Position numbers and translations under genes: made by a program. This document shows positions 15,233-23,018 of a stretch of DNA of 28,699 bases, piece after piece. A model generated the notes under the pieces. It saw only the letters and a list, made by a program, of their open reading frames with translations, did no database searches and was not told the origin of the DNA. The DNA comes from Limisphaerales bacterium (lineage in GTDB: Bacteria > Verrucomicrobiota > Verrucomicrobiia > Limisphaerales > PALSA-1396): NCBI GenBank assembly GCA_003140275.1, contig PLJQ01000456.1, positions 11,993 through 40,691 on the forward strand, read 5' to 3'. The number at the start of each line of letters is the position of its first letter. Position 1 is the first letter of the stretch.

Positions 15233-15973
15233 GTGCGGCTCTCATTATGGGATTCACCACCGTATCACAAATAAAAACTGAGGGATGCCCGGTTGTCGTT
15301 CCGGCGCGAGGACACATCACATTACTGTTTCACATTACTGTTTCAATTTACGGATAAAACAGTTCGAATGCCGAACGATTGAACCTCTCGGACGCCCTTG
15401 GCCTTGTATGTGGACTACCCGCCCTTTTCTACACGCACAACACCGACGCCTTCATCCAACTCGGGTTGGCGCTCCACTTTTGTTTGCACACGCTTGGTAA
15501 AGTTAGTTCACAACGTGTCGCTGACCTGAATGCTGCCGGGGATTCATTGGGGATAGCGATGAGCGAACCGTTGCCTAGATGCACAGGAGGGCTTGTATCC
15601 TCACGCTTTGACAAAAACATCACGTCCACAACTGCCGGTCGAGCGAGCAGAATTGATCCCTTCGGACGTAATCGTTTAAGGGGTTCTCCGCGCCGAAACC
15701 AGATCGGGGATGGTGGCGGGGACGCTAAACGACGCGTCCGTGCGCGCTGGCGCTACGTTACACATCCTGAATCCGGACTTTCAGTAATTCCTGCGTCGCG
15801 TATCCGGTGAGCGCATGACGGCGTGGGGTGGGAATACGCACCGCCTTTTATCGGTAGAACTGGGTGTGGTTACCTCGTCAATCCGAACACTCAAGATTTC
15901 GAACGGTTTGAAATTGTCTGGACCCCGGCTCTTTACCTTTGCTTTGACTCCGGGTTGCTTGGTTGCGGCGCTT
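15233..15973. other. Long spacer without a convincing gene
   Basis: About 740 bases separate infA from the nucleotidyltransferase, both on the minus strand. Open frames exist on both strands (plus 15,379-15,810; minus 15,429-15,629; plus 15,823-16,035) but none has a recognisable domain, a good ribosome site or a composition that singles it out. It holds a 13-bp tandem duplication at 15,318-15,343 and the 16-mer GTTGCTTGGTTGCGGC at 15,954-15,969, shared with the repeat-rich spacer at 2,860-2,875. It may be decayed coding or repeat sequence. Confidence 0.5.
15318..15343 (+). repeat. 13-bp tandem duplication
   Basis: CACATTACTGTTT occurs twice head to tail, followed by another CA. It lies 85 bases upstream of the nucleotidyltransferase start, so it could be a pair of regulator sites or a simple slippage duplication. 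Confidence 0.6.
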
Positions 15974-16189
15974 CTATCGGAGCCGCCAGACGATGCGCGC
16001 TTTGTCCAAATCGTAGGGCGACATCTCCATCTTGACGCGGTCGCCGACGGTCAGGCGAACCCACCGCTTGCGCATCTTTCCGCAGATGGTGGCCAGCACC
16101 AGGTGTTTGTTGTCGAGTTCCACTCGGAACATCGTGCCGGGAAGCACGGTTTGGACACGACCTTCCAATTCAATATGGTCTTCTTTCAT
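15974..16189 (-). CDS. infA: Translation initiation factor IF-1
   Basis: From ATG 16,189 the product is 71 residues, the normal IF-1 length; the longer open frame upstream is not IF-1-like. It is a single OB-fold protein with ELEGRVQTVLPGTMFRVELD, GKMRKRWVRLTVGDRV and SPYDLDKARIVWR, all hallmark IF-1 segments. It binds the ribosomal A site during initiation. The gene is not in a ribosomal-protein operon here but downstream of an RRM-protein gene. It may be the only infA or a second copy, which the window cannot tell. Confidence 0.93.
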   Translation of the reverse strand: MKEDHIELEGRVQTVLPGTMFRVELDNKHLVLATICGKMRKRWVRLTVGDRVKMEMSPYDLDKARIVWRLR

Positions 16190-16262
16190 AGAGTTGTTCG
16201 GCAATGATGCCGGTCGGCGACTCCTGGCGTTATCCCACCGACCGGCTAACCGGGACGCGGCC

Positions 16263-16295
16263 AAATAAAAAATCGAGGCCCGGTAAATCCGGGCC
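16263..16295 (-). terminator. Rho-independent terminator of the RRM gene
   Basis: On the minus strand, GGCCCGG-ATTTA-CCGGGCC (16,277-16,295) is followed by TCGATTTTTTATTT. It lies just after the RRM gene stop and before infA, so it would end or attenuate transcription between the two. Confidence 0.85.
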
Positions 16296-16318
16296 CCGAA
16301 CGTATGCAAACCAAAAGC

Positions 16319-16648
16319 TTAGTAGCGATTTCGTCCGCCGCCACCACCGCCACCGCCGTATTCGCGACGACCGCCGCCACCACCACCGCCCGTGCGCTCT
16401 TCGCGCGGCTTGGCGACGTTAACCGTGAGGTTGCGCCCGTCCAATGCCTTGCCATTCAAGCCGTCGATGGCCTTCTGGGCCTCCTCGGCTGTGCTCATGG
16501 TAATGAAGCCAAACCCGCGCGGACGGCCGGTGGTCCGGTCCATCATCAGGTTGGTCTCGACGACCGTGCCGTGCGCGGCGAACGCGTCCTGCAGGTCGTT
16601 TTCGGTGACGTTGAAGGAAAGATTTCCCACAAACAATTTATTGCTCAT
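16319..16648 (-). CDS. Glycine-rich RRM RNA-binding protein
   Basis: The 109-residue product is one RNA-recognition motif (residues about 1-82) plus a Gly/Arg-rich tail. RNP2 is KLFVGNLSF and RNP1 is RGFGFITM. The tail is made of runs of Gly with Arg-Arg-Glu-Tyr and Arg-Asn-Arg-Tyr, as in cyanobacterial Rbp and other bacterial glycine-rich RRM proteins. It binds single-stranded RNA, and members are often cold-induced RNA chaperones. It is followed by a strong terminator and then infA, so a shared role in translation under stress is possible but inferred. Confidence 0.93.
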   Translation of the reverse strand: MSNKLFVGNLSFNVTENDLQDAFAAHGTVVETNLMMDRTTGRPRGFGFITMSTAEEAQKAIDGLNGKALDGRNLTVNVAKPREERTGGGGGGGRREYGGGGGGGGRNRY

Positions 16649-16820
16649 ATGATGTTTTACTGTCCTAGACTAAACTTTGCTTTCTCCAGACTGTTCCCGA
16701 TCATCGGGTTTAAAATCATCACTGAACTGAGTTCACCTGAAGATTTACCATGCCGTGAAAATGACAAGCTATCTAATAGACGCCTTTAAGATGGCCTTTT
16801 CTGGCGGGATAGCAACCAGT

Positions 16821-16848
16821 ATTATAAACTATTTTCCGGGCGAACACA
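16821..16848 (-). promoter_or_regulatory. Candidate promoter of the RRM gene with long leader
   Basis: A perfect TATAAT lies on the minus strand at 16,821-16,826, with TGTGTT at 16,843-16,848, a spacing of 16. The mRNA would have a leader of about 165 bases before the ATG at 16,648, like cold-shock transcripts. The -35 match is poor. Confidence 0.35.
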
Positions 16849-16888
16849 GGCAACGATACCCCCGTCTACAATGGGTTTCCCCCTGGGA

Positions 16889-18103
16889 CTAAATGTGAAT
16901 GAATATCTTTAGGCGATACATTACGAATAAAGCGAACCAAAGGCACACGAGAACGGCAGCACCGTAGAATAGTGGCTCGAACGTAGCGCCAAAAACTTTG
17001 AAGGTCTCCCAGCCAAATATTCTGTGGAGGCTGTTAAAGGTAAACACCTGAAAAATATGAGTCAAACAATAGGCGGCAATCGAATTCATGCCGACGATGA
17101 TGCATGGTACCGCCAATTTCCGCTGGCCCCAAATGTCCACCAGAATGTATGCGCCGGCCATGAACAGGAAGCACCAGCCGCCGCTGTAAAGAACCCAACT
17201 CGGAGTCCAAATGCTTTTCACCACGGGGCACACTCCCAAGGCGCCAAAAAACCAGCCGCTGGTCAGCCCTGCAACGCCCGCCACGGCCAACCATCGTACC
17301 TTCGCCCAAGGATTGCGATCACTGCGCAGGACGTTTCCTGCGATCAGCCCAAGAATCATCGTTCCCAACAACGGGATAAAATTCAGCGTCGTCAAACCCT
17401 TCCATGGAACCGCATACGGACTCTCACGCGGGAACAGGTTCAAGAACCAGAAATCGAATGTGGCGGCAGGATTACTGTTTATTTGCCAGTGCGCTGCGAA
17501 GCCCTTAAGCCCATGCTCTGCCAGCCACTCTTTTGAGACTCCCACCCGCGCGTAGTCGAAATCCGGCCCGGGCAACGGATAGAGAGCGAAGAACAACCAA
17601 TAGCCACACAGGACGACCACCAGCGCAGTCCACCAGTCACGAGGCCGGCAGAAGCCGAGCAGAAACAAAGCACCGTACGCCAGCCCGATTTGCGCGAGGG
17701 TGTCATCGAACTGCCAGATCACCCGCCTTGCGTGGCTGGTATAAACCGATCGCATGGCAATGCCGAGAATAATGAGAACCAGCGACCGGATTGCTGCGTG
17801 CCGCGCCATTGCGGGGAAAGTTGCTCCGCGCGCAAGCCGACTTGCGATTGAGAAGGGCAAGACCACGCCGACCAGGAACGAAAAACCCGGCTGGATAAGG
17901 TCGTGTAACGAGCATCCTACCCAATCGGCGTGGGATTGATGCCAGCAGAGGAACTTCCAAAAGGCGGAACCGGGCAACGCTTGAGACACGGCGCAGAAAT
18001 GCAGGACCTCGCCCATCATCAGAAGCATGACCACGCCGCGGAAAGCGTCGATGGAGGCGAGGCGCGGAGCCGGTCGACCGTCAACAAAAGTATTCATATT
18101 CAT
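16889..18103 (-). CDS. Membrane acyltransferase of the DUF5009 / HGSNAT type
   Basis: The 404-residue product is an integral membrane protein with about ten hydrophobic segments. The N-terminal motif RLASIDAFRGVVMLLMMGEV and the following DLIQPGFSFLVGVVLPFSI are typical of the DUF5009 family, related to heparan-alpha-glucosaminide N-acetyltransferase and acyltransferase-3 proteins; the His in 'HDLIQP' region and Asp of 'DAFRG' are conserved positions. Members are thought to acetylate sugars across a membrane, and they are common in carbohydrate-degrading PVC and Bacteroidota genomes. Two start codons lie close together (18,103 and 18,097). It stands alone between the RRM gene and lptD. Confidence 0.85.
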   Translation of the reverse strand: MNMNTFVDGRPAPRLASIDAFRGVVMLLMMGEVLHFCAVSQALPGSAFWKFLCWHQSHADWVGCSLHDLIQPGFSFLVGVVLPFSIASRLARGATFPAMARHAAIRSLVLIILGIAMRSVYTSHARRVIWQFDDTLAQIGLAYGALFLLGFCRPRDWWTALVVVLCGYWLFFALYPLPGPDFDYARVGVSKEWLAEHGLKGFAAHWQINSNPAATFDFWFLNLFPRESPYAVPWKGLTTLNFIPLLGTMILGLIAGNVLRSDRNPWAKVRWLAVAGVAGLTSGWFFGALGVCPVVKSIWTPSWVLYSGGWCFLFMAGAYILVDIWGQRKLAVPCIIVGMNSIAAYCLTHIFQVFTFNSLHRIFGWETFKVFGATFEPLFYGAAVLVCLWFALFVMYRLKIFIHI

Positions 18104-18138
18104 TCAGCAAAGTTTGACATTCCGCCACCAGACGCCGT

Positions 18139-18540
18139 TCAAATTGCACTTGGATTCCTTTCTGCGTCAACGACCTTCGCAAACGCGAGGGCGCTCCATG
18201 CGCGCAAATCGAAGTTGACTTTCTTCTCACCGGAAATCCCGGCAAGCACGGGAATACCGGGTTCTGCTACCGGGTCAATTTTCTTGGGCCACCAAACAGG
18301 ATGACAATATCGAGTGCCGATTTGAGTTCGGAGAAGTCGGATGCGGTTGGCTTGAACATGAGTTCCTCGATCCATTCTTCATCTGTCTTCTCTTTACCAA
18401 CTCCTTCTATGATGGTTTGCTCTAACAACCGCTTTTGATTCAGTCGTGTTGGAATTTTTTCCGTGTCCCGTCTCTGTGCATGCCAGACGACCCAAAATAA
18501 GGAGGGTATGGCCTGTCGTCCTACCTCACGTCGCTTAACC
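18139..18540 (-). pseudogene. Possible decayed or frameshifted ORF downstream of lptD
   Basis: On the minus strand one frame is open from within the lptD end down to a TAG at 18,267-18,269 and reads like a protein (RLLEQTIIEGVGKEKTDEE, then ELMFKPTASDFSELKSALDI, then VILFGG). It has no start codon. A second frame, stopping at 18,139, continues plausibly (PGIPVLAGISGEKKVNFDLR). A single-base change near 18,285 would join the two. I do not recognise a family, and lptD ends at 18,572, so this may be the remnant of a gene once in the same operon. Otherwise the spacer 18,104-18,571 shows nothing. Confidence 0.25.
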
Positions 18541-18571
18541 GTGGTTGGTGGTGTTTCATTGGCTGAATGTT

Positions 18572-20752
18572 TTAACCCCCCAGCAGCGAAGAGGGTTTGA
18601 CTTTGTCATCGCCCAGACGAAAACTCGGAAAGGCTTTGAGTGAGAAGGTTAGTGCGACGGCGAAATCCTCTGGACCAGTACTATTTTTGCGCACGCGGAA
18701 AGTGAGAGCGGTGGTCCAACTGCGCAGGTCGCGGTAGAGGGTGTACATCTGTTCTGCCATGGTGCCAGCCCGCACATCGTAATAGTGCGTCATACGCGCG
18801 CCCCAGTTTTCGTTCATGCGGTAGTAAAGGCTGCTGGTGATGAGACTGTTGCCAAAGCCGAGTTCAGGGCCGTCCCGCAAATACCGGTGACCTACAGTCC
18901 AACTCCAAACATTGTTCGGTTGGAGGGTGAGTGTGTGGTCGGCGATCCGCAACACTTCATTGCTGATGTCGTATCGGGTCTGTGAATTGATCGTGATCCA
19001 GGAACGCGGTTTCAGGTCGAGGTCGGAATAAAGATCGGCAAACGTGCTCTGACCGGGGCGCGGGTTCAGTCGCCAGTCGGTATAGACGGCCCAGTTGACC
19101 AGATTGTCGATGCCGTCGGCGCGTTTCGTCTGCAATTTATTTCGCAAGCTGAAGCGCAAGACGTTCTGACTGTCGATGGAATCAATCGCGTTGTAGTCAG
19201 GGAATTCGATCGGCAACAGACGAAGGCTGGGCGATTCGTAATCGAACTGCGGCAACTGGTTGGTCGGGACATTCGGTCGGGGCACATAAACGTAGTTCAC
19301 GGATGGCTCGATGATGTGGCGCAGGCCGTCGGCATCCCAGAATTGGCTGCGCACGCCGCGCCAGAGTTGCGAGGCTTTAAAGGAAACTTCCGCGCCGGTG
19401 TTGAACACGCCGCGATATTCTTCCTTGGTGGTGCCACCGGTGTCCTGGGCCTCGCCGTAGTAGGTGAAGCGTCCACCAACGCGCGGGGTCACATTGAGCC
19501 AGCCGAAAAAAGTGTAGGGCAGGAGGATTTGGTGGAACGAGTCGGCGCGCATCGCCGCGAAGTCGGCCATGACGGAATTGGTATCAGCGAATTTCCGGTG
19601 GTAATAGCCGACGGAACTTTCGCTCTCGTAGTAGAGCGGCGATTCACGGAGTTGCTGGCGAAAGGCGGTCAGTTTCACATCAGGTAGGCGTTCGACCGTT
19701 TCCAGGAAATCGTTGAGACGCGGTTGACCGAGGACGTCCAGGCTGAAGTTGGGCCAGAGCTGGTTGACTTCCAAAACTGATTTGGGCTGGACGTTCAGCC
19801 GGTAGTCGCTTTCAAAGAAAACGCGATCGATCCGTTCGTCGCTTTGATAATTAGCCACGCCTCTGACGGTGAGGTTGGAGCGGAGAGTGGCATGATAGGA
19901 AAATACGGCGCGCTGGCGGTCTTGGTCGATGGGCAGCCCGGCGGAATCAAGACCGGGCTGCTGGTCGTGAGTGTAGTAATACTTGATCGTGCCCTCGCCG
20001 AAGCTGCCCAGATGAAAATTGGCGTCCGATCCGTAACCAAAGCCGCGTTGCTGCCGGTAATCCGCGTGCAACTCGCCATCGAGCTGGTCGTTCAAAAACC
20101 AAGTGTAGGTGCCGAGCGCAAATGGGCCGAACTGGCTGCGATAACCGGGAGTGATGAGGAACTGGTTCGCCTTGCGCCCCAAAGGGCGCCTGTAATACGG
20201 AAAATAAAAGACCGGGACGTTGCCCACGTAAAGAAATGCGTGGTAAGCCTCGAAGTATTTGCCGGGGACGATTTTGATTTTTTTGGCGTGGACGCTTTGG
20301 GCCGGTTCAGCAATATCATCCGTCGTTACGAATGCGTCCGAGGCGGTGTAGGTTTGATCGGTTTGATCTCCCGTCAACCGTTTGCCCGCGGCGAAGAGCG
20401 GCGCCCGGCCGGTGCGGAATTCCTCCGCCGACATTTGACGAGTTTTGAAGTTGTAGCGGATTTTTTCACCCACCCAAGTCTGGTCGTCACGCTGAAGGCG
20501 GACGTGACCCTCTGCAAGAGCTTCGTAGGTTTCCTGGTTTAAGATGGCTTTGTCGGCGGTGAGGACGGCGTTGGCGTATTTGGCAATCACGCCGTTGGTG
20601 CCGGTGATCAAGCGCGTCTTGAGATCGTAATCAAGGGTGAATTGCGGATCAAGCGACTCGATTTCCAATGCCACTTCTTCCTGGGACTGCTGCGCGGAAG
20701 AAATCGTCGTCCAGACGAATAGCAGGAAAAAAATCGCGCGCAGTTTTCTCAT
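18572..20752 (-). CDS. lptD: LPS-assembly outer-membrane protein LptD (OstA/Imp)
   Basis: From ATG 20,752 the product is 726 residues; the ORF extends 36 codons upstream, but the signal peptide MRKLRAIFFLLFVWTTISSA fixes the shorter start. The N-terminal part (about 30-200) is the periplasmic OstA/LptA-like beta-jellyroll (LITGTNGVIAKYANAVLTAD, AEGHVRLQRDDQTWVGEKIR). The rest is a long beta-barrel with alternating aromatic strands, including PVFYFPYYRRP and ITPGYRSQFGPFALGTYTWF. LptD with LptE inserts lipopolysaccharide in the outer leaflet, so it points to an LPS-bearing diderm. The cysteine pairs that form disulfides in the E. coli protein are not seen. Confidence 0.88.
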   Translation of the reverse strand: MRKLRAIFFLLFVWTTISSAQQSQEEVALEIESLDPQFTLDYDLKTRLITGTNGVIAKYANAVLTADKAILNQETYEALAEGHVRLQRDDQTWVGEKIRYNFKTRQMSAEEFRTGRAPLFAAGKRLTGDQTDQTYTASDAFVTTDDIAEPAQSVHAKKIKIVPGKYFEAYHAFLYVGNVPVFYFPYYRRPLGRKANQFLITPGYRSQFGPFALGTYTWFLNDQLDGELHADYRQQRGFGYGSDANFHLGSFGEGTIKYYYTHDQQPGLDSAGLPIDQDRQRAVFSYHATLRSNLTVRGVANYQSDERIDRVFFESDYRLNVQPKSVLEVNQLWPNFSLDVLGQPRLNDFLETVERLPDVKLTAFRQQLRESPLYYESESSVGYYHRKFADTNSVMADFAAMRADSFHQILLPYTFFGWLNVTPRVGGRFTYYGEAQDTGGTTKEEYRGVFNTGAEVSFKASQLWRGVRSQFWDADGLRHIIEPSVNYVYVPRPNVPTNQLPQFDYESPSLRLLPIEFPDYNAIDSIDSQNVLRFSLRNKLQTKRADGIDNLVNWAVYTDWRLNPRPGQSTFADLYSDLDLKPRSWITINSQTRYDISNEVLRIADHTLTLQPNNVWSWTVGHRYLRDGPELGFGNSLITSSLYYRMNENWGARMTHYYDVRAGTMAEQMYTLYRDLRSWTTALTFRVRKNSTGPEDFAVALTFSLKAFPSFRLGDDKVKPSSLLGG

Positions 20753-20924
20753 TAAGCGGGCACAGCTAAACAGAGCGTGCTCAGACTGCCAAGCCGGATT
20801 TGTTTTTGCCGGATGCCGGTCGGTATGCTTTGCGCTCGCATTGATTTTTTTTGAGGCCAAGAATATTTAGAATCAAGTTTGCCATTGGCATACGAACCGC
20901 TTCTCTCGGGCCGTGACGAGGGAT

Positions 20925-21146
20925 ATGGCAACAAAAGTACAACTGTTGAAAATTTTGAAGGAAACGTGTCCATTGCCGCGCGTTCCTGTTCGCCGCGTTC
21001 CGGCCACGGCAGTGACGTTATACATGTTGCGGTTGCGCTCACATGTCATTGAAACAAATTCGCCGAAATATAAATTGCCCATTGCGGTTGATCCCGACAA
21101 CAACCAAGAGGCCCGCCCTCAGCCGGTCAAAATCATTCATCGCTAA
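20925..21146 (+). CDS. Possible small basic protein
   Basis: A 73-residue frame starts MATKVQLLKILKETCPLPRV and ends ARPQPVKIIHR. The bases before the ATG (GACGAGGGAT) give a fair Shine-Dalgarno site. It lies in the divergent space between lptD (minus) and the DUF4230 gene. No domain is recognised and no hydrophobic segment is present. The rest of 20,753-21,307 shows nothing clear. The reading is supported only by the ribosome site and a plausible amino-acid mix. Confidence 0.35.
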   Translation: MATKVQLLKILKETCPLPRVPVRRVPATAVTLYMLRLRSHVIETNSPKYKLPIAVDPDNNQEARPQPVKIIHR

Positions 21147-21307
21147 GAAGTCAAGCCGATCAACTCGGAGTCGTATCTTTCGTTCCGTTCCGTCCAACCA
21201 AAGCAAACCGACCGTCACACCGGCCATTTGCGAGTGAGATAAAATGAGTCACGGTCTGGCTAGAATCAAGGCATGACCCGGTTGGCAAATCGTGACGGCT
21301 GGCTGAA

Positions 21308-21907
21308 TCACGGGGAACGAAGTTCCACTTCTTCAAAGCCCAATTGCTTGAAAAAACTGGTCAGTTGCTCACGTGCCCGCTCCTCGGCATCTTTCAAAAT
21401 CCCGCCGTTGCGCGCGGCGCGGCGAATGTCATCGACGGCATTCTGGCGGGCAGTTTGTTCCAAATCCTTGTCAAAGCTCCGCAAGATGCCAGTGGAGCGT
21501 TCGACGACTTTGGTTTGTTTTTCGTCCAGATAGGCGTCGGTGATTTGCGAGGGCGGCAAATTGAGCACAATTGTTTTTCCCAAGACCTGTAAATCTCCGG
21601 GCTTGAGTTGACTTAAATCCACGCCCGCCTTGACTACTCCGTGGGCTACCAATATCACGCGGCTTTCGCCGGGCAAGAACTGCTCCAACACACCTTTGGG
21701 CGCGCCTTCCAGCACGACTATTTTTTCCATCACATACTTGACGGTGACCAGTTGCGAAAGCGTTTGCACCTGCTTGAGCAGGGTGGCGGTGTTGTAAATT
21801 TTGGGCGACGCATCAAACCCGCCCAGGCGGGGCAGAACCTTTCCCAACCAGAGACCAAAAAAAATCGCCGCGAAAATTGCCACGACGATCAGAAGCCTTT
21901 TCGACAT
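21308..21907 (-). CDS. DUF4230 family membrane-anchored protein
   Basis: The 199-residue product begins with an uncleaved signal anchor (LLIVVAIFAAIFFGLWLG, about 5-22), so the remainder faces outside the cytoplasm. The body matches the DUF4230 pattern: LSQLVTVKYVMEKIV, ILVAHGVVKAGVDLSQL and NLPPSQITDAYLDEKQTKV, followed by an amphipathic, Arg- and Glu-rich helix region (AVDDIRRAARNGGILKDAEE). Family function is unknown; members are widespread in Firmicutes, Bacteroidota and PVC bacteria. It is transcribed away from hemB, with a short tandem repeat in the 85-base space between them. Confidence 0.85.
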   Translation of the reverse strand: MSKRLLIVVAIFAAIFFGLWLGKVLPRLGGFDASPKIYNTATLLKQVQTLSQLVTVKYVMEKIVVLEGAPKGVLEQFLPGESRVILVAHGVVKAGVDLSQLKPGDLQVLGKTIVLNLPPSQITDAYLDEKQTKVVERSTGILRSFDKDLEQTARQNAVDDIRRAARNGGILKDAEERAREQLTSFFKQLGFEEVELRSP

Positions 21908-21949
21908 GCCTCGACCTTAACTTTTTTAGCGCGCTTGCAAAGGCGGAAA

Positions 21950-21978
21950 ACTTTGGACTTTGAACTTTGAACTTTGAA
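21950..21978 (+). repeat. ACTTTGA tandem repeat
   Basis: ACTTTGGACTTTGA is followed by ACTTTGA twice more, a heptamer repeated about four times between the DUF4230 gene and hemB. It is the same kind of short tandem run as at 4,175-4,232, with a different unit. Confidence 0.7.
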
Positions 21979-21992
21979 CCTAGAATGGCGTC

Positions 21993-23006
21993 ATGAATTT
22001 GCATCCGGTGGGGCAATTTCCCGCTTATCGGCCACGGCGCATGCGCCAATCGTCCGCCCTGCGACGGCTCGTCAGCGAGACGCAGTTGAACGTGGCGCAA
22101 TTAGTGTTGCCTTTGTTCGTTCGCAACGGGCGGAAAGTGCGTCGTCCCATCGCCGCGATGCCCGGCGTGTTTCAACTTTCTTCCGATGAATTGGTGCGTG
22201 ACGCAACGCGGGCGCATGAACTTGGTGTGCCGGCGGTTTTATTGTTCGGGATTCCGGATACTAAAGACGCCAAAGCTTCCGGCGCTTATGCCGCGAACGG
22301 AATCATGCAACAAACCGTGCGCCGTTTAAAAAAAGAACTGCCGGAGTTGCTCGTCATCACCGATGTCTGCCTCTGCGAATACATGGAACACGGGCATTGC
22401 GGCATTGTTCATTATGACAAAGCCGGCGGGCGGATTTTGAACGATCCCACATTGAAGTTGCTCGCCCGCGCGGCAGCAAGTCATGCCGAAGCCGGCGCGG
22501 ACATTGTGGCGCCCAGTGACATGATGGATGGCCGGATCGGCGCGATCCGCTCCGCGCTCGATGCGGCTGGACATTCGGAGACGCCGATCCTGAGCTACGC
22601 GGCGAAGTACGCGTCCGCGTATTTTGGCCCGTTTCGCGAGGCCGCCGAATCGACGCCGCGGTCGGGCGATCGGCGCGGGTACCAGATGGATGCCGCGAAC
22701 GGCGATGAAGCGATCCGGGAGGCGATGCTCGACATCGAGGAGGGCGCCGATGCGATCCTGGTCAAACCGGCGGGGCCCTATCTCGACATCGTCCACCGGG
22801 TCAAGGTGGCGACCCGCTACCCGGTCGGGGCGTATCAGGTGAGTGGAGAGTACGCAATGATCTGCGCGGCGGCCGAGCGCGGCTGGCTGGACCGGGACCG
22901 GGTCATGATGGAATCGCTCGCCGGCATCCGTCGGGCGGGCGCGGATTTCATCATCACGTATTTCGCCATCGAGGCCGCGCGGCGGTTGCGCGACGGCCAG
23001 GACTAG
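21993..23006 (+). CDS. hemB: Delta-aminolevulinic acid dehydratase (porphobilinogen synthase), zinc type; probably a composite of two genomes
   Basis: The 337-residue product joins two 5-aminolevulinate molecules into porphobilinogen in haem synthesis. Zinc-site cysteines are present (C126, C128, C136 in DVCLCEYMEHGHCG), and both Schiff-base lysines are seen: K205 in SYAAKYASAYFGPFR and K258 in ILVKPAGPY. Length is normal and the frame is intact. The base composition changes abruptly inside the gene: codons before about 22,494 (residue 168) mix A/T and G/C third positions like the left part of the window, while from about 22,535 (residue 181) they are overwhelmingly G/C. The change falls at GADIVAPSDMMDGR, the most conserved part of the family. 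Function of the encoded enzyme as written is uncertain. Confidence 0.9.
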   Translation: MNLHPVGQFPAYRPRRMRQSSALRRLVSETQLNVAQLVLPLFVRNGRKVRRPIAAMPGVFQLSSDELVRDATRAHELGVPAVLLFGIPDTKDAKASGAYAANGIMQQTVRRLKKELPELLVITDVCLCEYMEHGHCGIVHYDKAGGRILNDPTLKLLARAAASHAEAGADIVAPSDMMDGRIGAIRSALDAAGHSETPILSYAAKYASAYFGPFREAAESTPRSGDRRGYQMDAANGDEAIREAMLDIEEGADAILVKPAGPYLDIVHRVKVATRYPVGAYQVSGEYAMICAAAERGWLDRDRVMMESLAGIRRAGADFIITYFAIEAARRLRDGQD

Positions 23007-23018
23007 GGGGAGCGCGGC

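Noticed and set aside
15379..15810. Open frame of 143 codons in the long spacer
   Set aside because: No domain, no ribosome site, and competing frames on the other strand; kept only as part of the spacer entry.
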